Assembly: GCF_004348895.1 (NCBI RefSeq)
Contig: NZ_RRZK01000031.1
Span: 1 to 64,000 of the forward strand
DNA length: 64,000 bases
Source: Pseudomonas vancouverensis
GTDB lineage: Bacteria; Pseudomonadota; Gammaproteobacteria; Pseudomonadales; Pseudomonadaceae
Direction of reading: 5' to 3'
Part shown: positions 25,887-33,789 of the stretch, piece by piece
Numbering within the stretch: position 1 is the first letter of the stretch
How the letters are laid out: each line of letters opens with the position of its first letter
Translations under genes and position numbers: made by a program
Notes under the pieces: model-generated
The model's input: only the letters and a program-made list of their open reading frames with translations
Told to the model about the DNA's origin: nothing
Databases searched by the model: none

Positions 25887-25910
25887 GAGTGCTGCGCACT
25901 CAATCGCGAG
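25887..25910. repeat. REPIN relic at the ligase/glycosyltransferase junction
   Basis: This 24-base stretch is the reverse complement, with one mismatch, of 29613-29636 inside the REPIN that interrupts the LolA-like gene. It reads GAGTGCTGCGCACTC then AATCGCGAG and then loses similarity. It fills half of the unusual 53-base gap between two otherwise tightly packed genes. Confidence 0.65.
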
Positions 25911-25938
25911 CACCTCGGTTCATCTGGTGTAGCCAAAG

Positions 25939-26673
25939 ATGCATAACCCCTGCGCCGTCATACCGGTCTACAACCACGAAGGCGCGATCACGACGGTGGT
26001 CGAGGCCCTGCTGACCAGAGGTTTGCCGTGTCTTCTGGTAGACGACGCCAGCGATCCGTCCTGTGCAAAGGTGCTCGATCAATTGGCCCTGCGTGACAAG
26101 GTTCACCTGATCCGCCTTGCCGTCAATCAGGGCAAAGGTGGTGCGGTCATGACTGGTTTGCGCGAGGCCGCGCGCCTCGGTTTCAGCCATGCATTGCAGG
26201 TCGACGCCGATGGCCAGCACGACCTGCAGGACGTCGAGCGTTTCGTGCAATGCTCCCGCGAGCATCCGCAAGCGGTGATCTGCGGTTATCCGCTATACGA
26301 CGACAGCGTACCGAAGGGCCGTTTGTATGCGCGCTACCTGACCCACGTGATGGTCTGGATCAACACTCTCTCTTTGCAGATCCGCGACTCCATGTGCGGT
26401 TTTCGCGTGTATCCGTTACCACCGGTTCTAGCGTTGATCGACTCGGCGAAGATCGGCAAACGCATGGATTTCGACTCGGACATTCTGGTGCGCCTGGCCT
26501 GGCGCAATCTGCCGATGCAGTGGCTGCAAACCAAGGTTCATTACCCGCTCGATGGCGTTTCGCACTTCCGCCTGTTCCACGACAACGTACTGATCTCCAG
26601 CATGCACACCCGGCTGTTCTTCGGCATGTTGCTGCGCTTGCCGGTGATTCTCTGGCGACGGTGGCGAGCATGA
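25939..26673 (+). CDS. Glycosyltransferase family 2 protein of the aryl-polyene cluster
   Basis: A 244-residue GT-A fold enzyme: CAVIPVYNHEGAI at the nucleotide-binding start, VDDASDPS, and the metal motif DADGQHD (residues about 92-98). The C-terminal basic and hydrophobic tail suggests membrane association. It resembles dolichol-phosphate-mannose-synthase-like transferases and sits where ApeJ lies in known clusters, probably building the polar head to which the polyene is joined. An in-frame ATG at 25885, coupled to the upstream stop, leads to TAG at 25930-25932 before this start. The start used here lacks a clear ribosome site. The next gene overlaps by 4 bases. Confidence 0.85.
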   Translation: MHNPCAVIPVYNHEGAITTVVEALLTRGLPCLLVDDASDPSCAKVLDQLALRDKVHLIRLAVNQGKGGAVMTGLREAARLGFSHALQVDADGQHDLQDVERFVQCSREHPQAVICGYPLYDDSVPKGRLYARYLTHVMVWINTLSLQIRDSMCGFRVYPLPPVLALIDSAKIGKRMDFDSDILVRLAWRNLPMQWLQTKVHYPLDGVSHFRLFHDNVLISSMHTRLFFGMLLRLPVILWRRWRA

Positions 26674-27611
26674 GCGCCGACAAGCAGCACTGGGCCGATC
26701 GCGAAGAGCGCGGCAGTTTCTGGCTGATGAAATTCACCGCCTTCGCCGCCCGTGTGCTCGGTCGGCGCCTGCTGAGCCCGTTGCTGTACGGCATCGTCCT
26801 GTACTTTTTCCTGTTCGGCCGCAGTGCGCGCAAAAGCGCCTGGCAATACCAGCAACGCCTGGCCGACTGGAGCTCGCGCAATGATTTGCGGCCGACCCAT
26901 TGGCGGGTGTTCGGCCAGTTCATGGCGTTCGCCGATTCCATGCTCGACAAACTCGATGTGTGGAACCGCAAACTGAGCATCGACCAGATCGAAATCGTCG
27001 ACCCGGCGCTGTTGCGCAATCAGTTGCGCGGCGCGCGCGGGCAAATGCTGGTGGGCGCACACCTGGGCAACCTGGAAGTCTGTCGCGCACTGGCGGAAAT
27101 CGGTGAAAAGGTCACGATGAACGTGCTGGTGCACACCAAGCACGCCGAGCAGTTCAATCGTTTACTCGGTGAAGCCGGCGCGACCCATCTGCGGCTGATT
27201 CAGGTCAGCGAACTCGACCCCGGGATCATGCTGCAACTGAGCGAACGCCTGGAGCGCGGCGAATGGCTGGCGATTGCCGGCGACCGCGTACCGCTGCATG
27301 GCGCACGCACAGTGACCGTGGATTTTCTCGGCCACCCGGCCCGCTTCCCCCAAGGCCCGTGGTTGCTCGCCGGCCTGCTGAAATGCCCGATCAACCTGCT
27401 GATGTGCCTGAAGAGGCCCGATGGTGCCTACCGGCTGACCATTGAGCCGATCGCCGAGACCATCACCTGGAAACGCGGCGACCGTGAGCAGGTCATTCAT
27501 CAGTGGGCCTCCCGCTACGCCGAACGCCTGAGTCACTATTGCCTTGAGGCGCCCCAACAATGGTTCAACTTTTACCCATTCTGGAAAACCGATGACGACG
27601 CCAACGCTTGA
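26670..27611 (+). CDS. LpxL-like lysophospholipid acyltransferase of the aryl-polyene cluster
   Basis: A 313-residue membrane acyltransferase of the LpxL/HtrB family, with a hydrophobic N-terminal helix (about residues 34-50) and the motif VGAHLGNLEV carrying the HX4E catalytic pair. The family moves acyl chains from acyl-ACP to lipid acceptors at the inner membrane, so it is the best candidate for transferring the finished polyene or a fatty acid to the lipid anchor (ApeK position). The start at 26670 overlaps the glycosyltransferase stop by 4 bases; a longer frame opens far upstream but runs through that gene. Confidence 0.85.
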   Translation: MSADKQHWADREERGSFWLMKFTAFAARVLGRRLLSPLLYGIVLYFFLFGRSARKSAWQYQQRLADWSSRNDLRPTHWRVFGQFMAFADSMLDKLDVWNRKLSIDQIEIVDPALLRNQLRGARGQMLVGAHLGNLEVCRALAEIGEKVTMNVLVHTKHAEQFNRLLGEAGATHLRLIQVSELDPGIMLQLSERLERGEWLAIAGDRVPLHGARTVTVDFLGHPARFPQGPWLLAGLLKCPINLLMCLKRPDGAYRLTIEPIAETITWKRGDREQVIHQWASRYAERLSHYCLEAPQQWFNFYPFWKTDDDANA

Positions 27612-29139
27612 GCCGGTAACCTTCGGCGAACGCCCCTTGCGCATTGAAGACGTGCTGGCACTGGCCAACCGCAGCGCGCCGACCCAGTTGCAGAGTGATC
27701 CTGCGTTTCGCGAACGCATCGCCAAGGGCGCACGGTTTCTCGACTCATTGCTGGACAAGGAAGGCGTGATCTACGGCGTTACCACCGGCTACGGCGATTC
27801 CTGCGTGGTGGCGGTGCCGCTGCATCACGTCGAGGCGCTGCCGCGTCATCTGTACACCTTCCACGGTTGCGGGCTGGGCAAACTGCTCGACGCCCAGGCC
27901 ACCCGTGCGGTGCTGGCCGCGCGTTTGCAGTCGCTGTGCCACGGTGTTTCGGGTGTGCGTGTCGAATTGCTGGAACGCCTGCAAGCCTTTCTGCAACACG
28001 ATATTCTGCCGTTGATCCCGGAAGAAGGTTCGGTGGGCGCCAGCGGCGACCTGACGCCGCTGTCCTACGTGGCCGCGACCTTGTCCGGCGAGCGCGAAGT
28101 GATGTTCCGTGGCGAGCGTCGCCAGGCCGCCGACGTGCACCGCGAACTCGGCTGGCAACCGCTGGTGCTGCGTCCGAAAGAAGCGCTGGCATTGATGAAC
28201 GGCACTGCGGTGATGACCGGCCTGGCCTGCCTGGCCTACGCGCGCGCCGACTACCTGCTGCAACTGGCCACCCGCATCACCGCGCTGAACGTGGTCGCTC
28301 TGCAAGGCAACCCGGAACACTTCGACGAACGCCTGTTCGCCGCCAAGCCGCATCCGGGGCAGATGCAGGTCGCCGCCTGGTTGCGCAAGGACCTGGCCAT
28401 CGACGCGCCGACCGCACCATTGCATCGCCTGCAAGACCGCTATTCCTTGCGCTGCGCGCCCCACGTGCTCGGCGTGCTGGCCGACAGCCTGAACTGGCTG
28501 CGTTCGTTCATTGAGACCGAACTCAACAGCGCCAACGACAACCCGATCATCGATGCCGAAGCCGAACGCGTGCTGCACGGCGGGCACTTCTACGGCGGCC
28601 ATATCGCGTTCGCCATGGACAGCCTGAAAAACCTGGTGGCCAACGTCGCCGATCTGCTCGACCGCCAGCTCGCCTTGCTGGTGGATGAACGCTACAACCA
28701 CGGCTTGCCGAGCAACCTGTCCGGTGCCAGTGCCGAGCGCGCGATGCTCAATCACGGCTTCAAGGCGGTGCAGATCGGCACCAGCGCCTGGACCGCCGAA
28801 GCCCTGAAAAACACCATGCCCGCCAGTGTGTTCTCGCGCTCCACCGAGTGCCACAACCAGGACAAGGTGAGCATGGGCACCATCGCCGCTCGCGACGCCA
28901 TTCGCGTATTGGAGCTGACCGAACAGGTCGCCGCCGCCACGTTGCTCGCCGCCAATCAGGGCGTCTGGCTGCGCGGCCAGGCCGAGGATGCACGAGCGCT
29001 GCCGCCGGCCTTGGCAGCCATGCATGAAGAGCTGGGCAAGGACTTCCCGCCGGTCATCGAAGACCGCGCCCTGGAAGGCGAATTGCGCCTGTGCCTGCAA
29101 CGCATCGCCGAACAACACTGGAGGCTGCATGCGCACTAA
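27592..29139 (+). CDS. Aromatic amino acid ammonia-lyase (HAL/PAL/TAL family) with MIO prosthetic motif
   Basis: A 515-residue lyase that releases ammonia from an aromatic amino acid to give an aryl-acrylate such as coumarate or cinnamate, the likely starter for the polyene. The MIO-forming triad Ala150-Ser151-Gly152 is intact in GSVGASGDLTPLSYV, and the catalytic Tyr61 is in YGVTTGYGD. The selectivity pair that is Ser-His in histidine lyases, His-Leu in Rhodobacter tyrosine lyase and Phe-Leu in plant phenylalanine lyases appears to be Phe90-His91 (LYTFHGCGLG). It overlaps the acyltransferase by 20 bases and the thioesterase by 11. It is not a hut-operon histidase: no hut genes are near. Confidence 0.88.
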   Translation: MTTPTLEPVTFGERPLRIEDVLALANRSAPTQLQSDPAFRERIAKGARFLDSLLDKEGVIYGVTTGYGDSCVVAVPLHHVEALPRHLYTFHGCGLGKLLDAQATRAVLAARLQSLCHGVSGVRVELLERLQAFLQHDILPLIPEEGSVGASGDLTPLSYVAATLSGEREVMFRGERRQAADVHRELGWQPLVLRPKEALALMNGTAVMTGLACLAYARADYLLQLATRITALNVVALQGNPEHFDERLFAAKPHPGQMQVAAWLRKDLAIDAPTAPLHRLQDRYSLRCAPHVLGVLADSLNWLRSFIETELNSANDNPIIDAEAERVLHGGHFYGGHIAFAMDSLKNLVANVADLLDRQLALLVDERYNHGLPSNLSGASAERAMLNHGFKAVQIGTSAWTAEALKNTMPASVFSRSTECHNQDKVSMGTIAARDAIRVLELTEQVAAATLLAANQGVWLRGQAEDARALPPALAAMHEELGKDFPPVIEDRALEGELRLCLQRIAEQHWRLHAH

Positions 29140-29554
29140 GGGAGTGCTTCACACCGATACGGAAATCCTCGTGCCGTTCTTCGATGTCGACAGCATGCAC
29201 GTGGTCTGGCACGGCCATTACGTGAAGTACCTGGAAGTCGCCCGTTGCGCGCTGCTGGACCGGATCGGCCACAACTACACGGCGATGAACGAGTCCGGTT
29301 ATGCCTGGCCGGTAATCGACCTGCAACTGCGCTACGTGCGCGGCGCGGTGTTCGGCCAGAAGCTGAATGTGCGCGCCAATCTGGTGGAATGGGAGAACCG
29401 GTTGAAGATCAACTACCTGATTACCGACCTCGCTACGGGCGAACGCCTGACCCGCGCCGTGTCGGTGCAAGTGGCGGTCGAGATTGCCAGCCGGGAAATG
29501 CAACTGGCTTCGCCCAAGGTGTTCACCGATGCGGTCGAGAGGGCGCTGACATGA
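29129..29554 (+). CDS. Hotdog (4HBT) thioesterase of the aryl-polyene cluster
   Basis: A 141-residue YbgC-like single hotdog domain. PFFDVDSMHVVWHGHYVKYL holds the catalytic Asp (about residue 21) and the His-containing helix start typical of 4-hydroxybenzoyl-CoA thioesterase relatives. It may edit stalled ACP intermediates or release the polyene acid (ApeL position). The start at 29129 lies within the last 11 bases of the ammonia-lyase gene, and its stop overlaps the ATG of the LolA-like gene (ATGA at 29551-29554). Confidence 0.87.
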   Translation: MRTKGVLHTDTEILVPFFDVDSMHVVWHGHYVKYLEVARCALLDRIGHNYTAMNESGYAWPVIDLQLRYVRGAVFGQKLNVRANLVEWENRLKINYLITDLATGERLTRAVSVQVAVEIASREMQLASPKVFTDAVERALT

Positions 29555-30309
29555 GTCTGGGAATTAACACAACATCTGATGCCAGGCTGACTCTATGTGG
29601 CGAGCGAGCTTGCTCGCGCTTGAGTGCGCAGCACTCACATTCCCGTCCAGCTGTGCCGAAGTATTGGGGCCGCTTCGCTGCCCAACGCGAGCAAGCTCGC
29701 TCGCCACGTTTCTCAGTATTCAGATCCATCGCGGTGTTGGCACTGCTCGGCCTGACCTCCATCGCCCATGCTTTTGATCTTCAGCAGCTTAGCGATCAAT
29801 TGGCCAAGCCTGACGTCATCCACGGCAACTTCATCCAGGAAAAACACCTGCGCGCCCTGCCCCTGCCACTGACCAGCAAGGGCACCTTCGTCCTGGCAAA
29901 AAACCACGGCTTGCTGTGGCTGCTGAAAACGCCGTTGCAACAGGATTACCGCATCACCGCCGCCGGCATCGCCCGGCGCGATCCCGGCGGCTGGCAGATG
30001 CTGCCGGGCAAAAGCGCCGGGGCCGAGCAGAACCGCTTGTTCCTCGCCGTGTTGCAGGGCGACAGCAGTGGGCTGCAACGGGATTTCGAACTGACTCTAA
30101 GTGGCGACGCACAAAGCTGGAAACTGGCCCTGGTACCACGCTCGATGTTGCTCAAGCAGGTGTTCAACCAGATCAATATCAGCGGTGGCGAACTGGTCAA
30201 CAGCATCGAACTGCTGGAAACCCAGGGCGACAGCACCCTGCTGCGCATGCAGGACAGCACCAGCGCGCAACCGTTGAGCGACGCGGAGCAGCATGATTTT
30301 GCCGAGTGA
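29551..30309 (+). CDS. LolA-like outer-membrane lipoprotein carrier homologue with REPIN-encoded N-terminal extension
   Basis: The conserved part starts near residue 75 (FDLQQLSDQLAKPDVIHGNF) and continues to residue 252 as a LolA/VioE-type fold, thought to ferry the polyene lipid across the periplasm (ApeM position). The signal peptide core IAVLALLGLTSIAHA lies at residues 60-74 instead of near the N-terminus. The 58 residues before it are encoded by 45 bases of unclear origin plus a 112-base REPIN (29596-29707), all in frame. No ATG, GTG or TTG suitable for a normal signal peptide occurs after the repeat. The ATG at 29551 is coupled to the thioesterase stop. Export may be impaired, or the long leader tolerated. 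Confidence 0.8.
   Translation: MSLGINTTSDARLTLCGERACSRLSAQHSHSRPAVPKYWGRFAAQREQARSPRFSVFRSIAVLALLGLTSIAHAFDLQQLSDQLAKPDVIHGNFIQEKHLRALPLPLTSKGTFVLAKNHGLLWLLKTPLQQDYRITAAGIARRDPGGWQMLPGKSAGAEQNRLFLAVLQGDSSGLQRDFELTLSGDAQSWKLALVPRSMLLKQVFNQINISGGELVNSIELLETQGDSTLLRMQDSTSAQPLSDAEQHDFAE
29596..29707. repeat. REPIN inserted in the 5' end of the LolA-like gene
   Basis: TGTGGCGAGCGAGCTTGCTC at 29596 and the inverse arm CGCGAGCAAGCTCGCTCGCC ending at 29707 flank a spacer with GAGTGCGCAGCACTC. It is a hybrid of the two REP families seen elsewhere. It is the only complete REPIN in this window that lies inside a coding frame. Confidence 0.88.
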
Positions 30310-32632
30310 ACGGTTGCTGCCACGGCTGTTTCTGATCCTGCTGCTGGCGGTGTTGGTGCTCGCCGGCTGGCAATGGCGTGACGGTGCGCCGCTGTCGGCC
30401 AACCTGATGGAGCTGGTCCCGGGCACGGCGCCGGATGCCCTTGAGCTGCGCGCCGAACAGCGCATGCAGGAACCGTTGAACCGCGAAATGCTGGTGCTGG
30501 TCGGTCACAAGGATCGCGAGCAAGCCATCGCCATGGCGCAGAAACTGGGCGAGCAATGGCAAGCCAGCGGGCTGTTCGAAAAGGTCCAGTGGACGTTGCA
30601 AGCCGACCTGCCGGCCCTGCGCACGCAATTGCTGCAAGGTCGCCTGGCGATGCTCTCGGCCGATGATCGCGAGCAATTGATCGAGCATCCCGAGGCATTC
30701 ATCCAGCAACGCGTACAGGCGCTGTTCGACCCCTTCACCGGCTTCAGCCTGGTGCCGAGCCAGGAAGACTGGCTGGGCCTGACCGGGCGCATCCAGAACA
30801 GCCAGCCACAGCACGGCGCGGTGCAGCTGGACATTGGCAGCGGTGCGCTGATCGCCGACGCCAACGGTAAAAGTTGGGTGCTGCTGCGCGCCCGCACCAC
30901 CGGCAACGCCTTCGACATGAACCTGCCGCTGCAAGTGGCCGCCCTGTTCAAACACAGCCGTGAACAAGCCGCCCAGAGTGACGTGCAACTGTTGGCCGCC
31001 AGCGGCCTGCTGTACGCCGCCGCCGGGCAGCAACAGGCCACCCGGGAAATGACCTGGGTCGGAGGCGGCGCCACCCTGGGCATTTTGTTATTGCTGCTGC
31101 TGGCGTTCCGCCGCTGGCGCGTGCTGCTGGCGTTCGTTCCGGTGTTGGTCGGTATGCTGTTCGGCGCCGTGGCCTGCGTGGCGCTGTTCGGCCATATGCA
31201 CGTGATCACGCTGGTGCTGGGTTCGAGCCTGATCGGCGTCGCGGTCGACTACCCGCTGCATTACCTGTCCAAGAGCTGGAGCCTGAACCCCTGGCGCAGC
31301 TGGCCGGCCCTGCGCCTGACCCTGCCGGGGCTGACCCTGAGCCTGATCACCAGCGGCATCGGCTACCTGGCCCTGGCCTGGACACCGTTCCCGGCACTGA
31401 CGCAAATCGCCGTGTTCTCCGCCGCCGGCTTGCTCGGTGCCTATTTGTCGGCGGTCTGCCTGTTACCGGCCCTGCTGAAAAACACCGAGCTGCGACCGGC
31501 ACAATGGCCGTTGCGGTTTTGCGAGTTTTTGCTGGGCTGTCGCGAGGCGCTGCTCAAACGTCTGAGCACACCGATCCTGCTGGCCTTGCTGATTGCCTTC
31601 TGTGCCGGCGGCGTCTGGCAACTGGGCAGCAAAAATGATGTCCGCCAATGGATCAGTGCGCCTGCGCAATTGACCGACGAAGCCAAGACCATCGCGCAGA
31701 TCACCGGCTATCAACCTACCAGCCAGTTCTACCTGATACGCGCCGCCAATCAGCAGCAATTGCTCGAACGTACCAGCGCGCTGAGCGAACGTCTGGATCA
31801 ACTGGTCGGCATGGACAAGCTGCAGGGTTACCTGTCGCTCAATCAACTGCTCAGCCCGCCCAGCGAGCAGCAAAAGATTCGTGAAGCCCTGAACAAGCTG
31901 CCGGAGTTCTGGCAGCCGTTGCTCGAAGTCGGCATGCCCGTCGAGGCACTGAAAACCGAGTTGAGCGAACTTCAGGCACTGCCCACCCAGGACATCGATA
32001 CCGCGCTGAGCGGCCCGCTGGCAGAGCCCTACCGCAACTTGTGGCTCGGACCGAATGATGAAGGCGTGGCGGCGATGGTCAGCCTGCAAGGCTTGAACAA
32101 CCCGACACTGCTGCAGGTTCAGGCCGATGGCCTGCCGGGCGTGACCCTGGTGGACCGGCTGGGTGAGCTGAACACAGTGTTCGCCGCCACCCAGATCAGC
32201 GCCGCCGAACTGAAACTCGCGTCCTGCGTGCTGATCGTGCTGGTATTGATCGTGCCCTTCGGCCTGGGCGGCGCCTTGCGTATCGTCACCCTGCCGTTGC
32301 TGGCGGCCTTGTGCAGCCTGGCCAGCCTCGGCTGGCTGGGGCAACCCCTGACCCTGTTCAGCCTGTTTGGCCTGTTGCTGGTCACAGCGATCAGCGTCGA
32401 CTACGCGATCCTCATGCGTGAGCAGGTCGGCGGTGCGGCCGTCAGTTTGCTCGGCACCTTGCTCGCGGCGTTGACCACCTGGCTGTCGTTCGGCCTGCTA
32501 GCCGTGTCGAACACACCAGCGGTGAGCAACTTCGGCCTGTCGGTGAGCCTGGGCCTGATCTTCAGCTTCCTGCTCGCACCCTGGGCCGGTCGCCAGTTGC
32601 ACGCGCCTGTGGTCGTGGAGCACCGCGCATGA
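30293..32632 (+). CDS. MMPL/RND-family exporter of the aryl-polyene cluster
   Basis: A 779-residue inner-membrane transporter with two halves, each a periplasmic domain plus a block of membrane helices (about 245-420 and 620-775). Both proton-relay Asp-Tyr pairs of MMPL transporters are present: GSSLIGVAVDYPLHYL and VTAISVDYAILM. It probably extracts the lipid-linked polyene from the inner membrane and passes it to the LolA-like carrier (ApeN position). It overlaps the LolA-like gene by 17 bases and the next gene by 4. Confidence 0.88.
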   Translation: MILPSERLLPRLFLILLLAVLVLAGWQWRDGAPLSANLMELVPGTAPDALELRAEQRMQEPLNREMLVLVGHKDREQAIAMAQKLGEQWQASGLFEKVQWTLQADLPALRTQLLQGRLAMLSADDREQLIEHPEAFIQQRVQALFDPFTGFSLVPSQEDWLGLTGRIQNSQPQHGAVQLDIGSGALIADANGKSWVLLRARTTGNAFDMNLPLQVAALFKHSREQAAQSDVQLLAASGLLYAAAGQQQATREMTWVGGGATLGILLLLLLAFRRWRVLLAFVPVLVGMLFGAVACVALFGHMHVITLVLGSSLIGVAVDYPLHYLSKSWSLNPWRSWPALRLTLPGLTLSLITSGIGYLALAWTPFPALTQIAVFSAAGLLGAYLSAVCLLPALLKNTELRPAQWPLRFCEFLLGCREALLKRLSTPILLALLIAFCAGGVWQLGSKNDVRQWISAPAQLTDEAKTIAQITGYQPTSQFYLIRAANQQQLLERTSALSERLDQLVGMDKLQGYLSLNQLLSPPSEQQKIREALNKLPEFWQPLLEVGMPVEALKTELSELQALPTQDIDTALSGPLAEPYRNLWLGPNDEGVAAMVSLQGLNNPTLLQVQADGLPGVTLVDRLGELNTVFAATQISAAELKLASCVLIVLVLIVPFGLGGALRIVTLPLLAALCSLASLGWLGQPLTLFSLFGLLLVTAISVDYAILMREQVGGAAVSLLGTLLAALTTWLSFGLLAVSNTPAVSNFGLSVSLGLIFSFLLAPWAGRQLHAPVVVEHRA

Positions 32633-33789
32633 TGATCGCACTGTTCTGGCTGATGGCCCTGGTGTTGTTCGCCGTCGCTACCCGCGTCGGGCGTCACTTC
32701 GGCCTGATCCCGATTGTCAGCCAGTTGCTGCTGGCGACCCTCGGCCTGCCGCTGCTGATGTATTTCTGGGTCGAGCCGCACTGGCAACTCAGCGGTGCCA
32801 CACTGGTATCGCCGGACTGGCTGAAAAACCTCTACAGCCTGAGCTTCGCCCTGCTGCTTGGCTACATCCTCAGCGACGTGATCGACCTGCAACTGGACCG
32901 CCAGAGCCTGAAAATCGCCTTGCCGAGTTTCCTCGTGCCCTTCGCCTGCGGCCTGGCCACGGCGATCTGGCTGCTGCCGCCACAACCCTGGATCAGCTCG
33001 CTGGCGGTCGGCCTGCTGTTCGCGATCACTGCGATCCCGGTGTTGTACCTGTACCTGCGGCATATCGATTACCCGTACGCCGCCACCCGTCGCCTGGTGC
33101 AAACCGCGATCCTCATCGATCTGAGCTGCTGGACCCTGTTCGGCATCGCCCAGGGCAGCCTGCACCTGAGCAGCCTGTTGCTGCCCCTGGCCGGCGCCTG
33201 CCTGCCGTTGTTGCTGCGCCTGCTGCAACTGCGTCAGGCCTGGCTGTACAGCGGCTGCTTCTTTGCGCTGCTGGTGGTGGCCGAACACTTCAAGCTCAAT
33301 GCGCTGATTTTCGGCATCGGTTATCTGCTGATCATGGCCGCGCTCAAGGCGCCGTTGAAGTTGCCGATTCCCATTCTGTGGATGACTCGGCTACAGACCT
33401 ACCTCGCCATCCCGCTGATCCTCACTTTCGGTATCGTGCAGATCAACGTGCACAGTGCGCTGGACAGCCTCGGCTGGGTACAACTGGCGGCCCTGCTGCT
33501 GTTGCCGATGGCCAGCAAACTGCTGGGTAACTGGCTCGGTCTTGGCTGGGCCGGGGCCTCGTTCCAGGGCGCCAGTCGCTGGCGCGAAAGCGTATTGCTG
33601 AACATTCGCGGCCTGAGCGAAATCGTCTTTCTCAACCTGCTGTTGCAACAACAACTCATCAGCCCGCCGCTGTACTTTGCCCTGATGTTGATGGGCCTGA
33701 TCGCCACCCTGCTGCCGGCACTTACCGGCATGCACCGAATTCCCTTGAAAGCCACCGTCCCGACAAGGAGCCCCCATGCCAACCGTTGA
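32629..33789 (+). CDS. Polytopic membrane protein resembling CPA2 cation:proton antiporters
   Basis: A 386-residue protein of about 11-12 hydrophobic segments without a cytosolic regulatory domain. The pattern near the C-terminus (RGLSEIVFLNLLLQQQLISP followed by LMGLIATLLPALTG) resembles the last helices of Na+/H+ exchangers of the CPA2 group. At the expected ion site the sequence reads AILIDLSCW (Asp164 after Ile163) rather than the Asn-Asp, Asp-Asp or Gln-Asp pairs of known members, so cation transport is uncertain. It lies between the MMPL exporter and the flavoenzyme with 4- and 14-base overlaps, clearly part of the operon. I do not know it as a core aryl-polyene gene. Confidence 0.6.
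   Translation: MMIALFWLMALVLFAVATRVGRHFGLIPIVSQLLLATLGLPLLMYFWVEPHWQLSGATLVSPDWLKNLYSLSFALLLGYILSDVIDLQLDRQSLKIALPSFLVPFACGLATAIWLLPPQPWISSLAVGLLFAITAIPVLYLYLRHIDYPYAATRRLVQTAILIDLSCWTLFGIAQGSLHLSSLLLPLAGACLPLLLRLLQLRQAWLYSGCFFALLVVAEHFKLNALIFGIGYLLIMAALKAPLKLPIPILWMTRLQTYLAIPLILTFGIVQINVHSALDSLGWVQLAALLLLPMASKLLGNWLGLGWAGASFQGASRWRESVLLNIRGLSEIVFLNLLLQQQLISPPLYFALMLMGLIATLLPALTGMHRIPLKATVPTRSPHANR

Noticed and set aside
27592..29139. Histidine ammonia-lyase of the hut pathway
   Set aside because: No hutU, hutI or hutG nearby, a Phe-His rather than Ser-His selectivity pair, and tight overlap with aryl-polyene genes on both sides.
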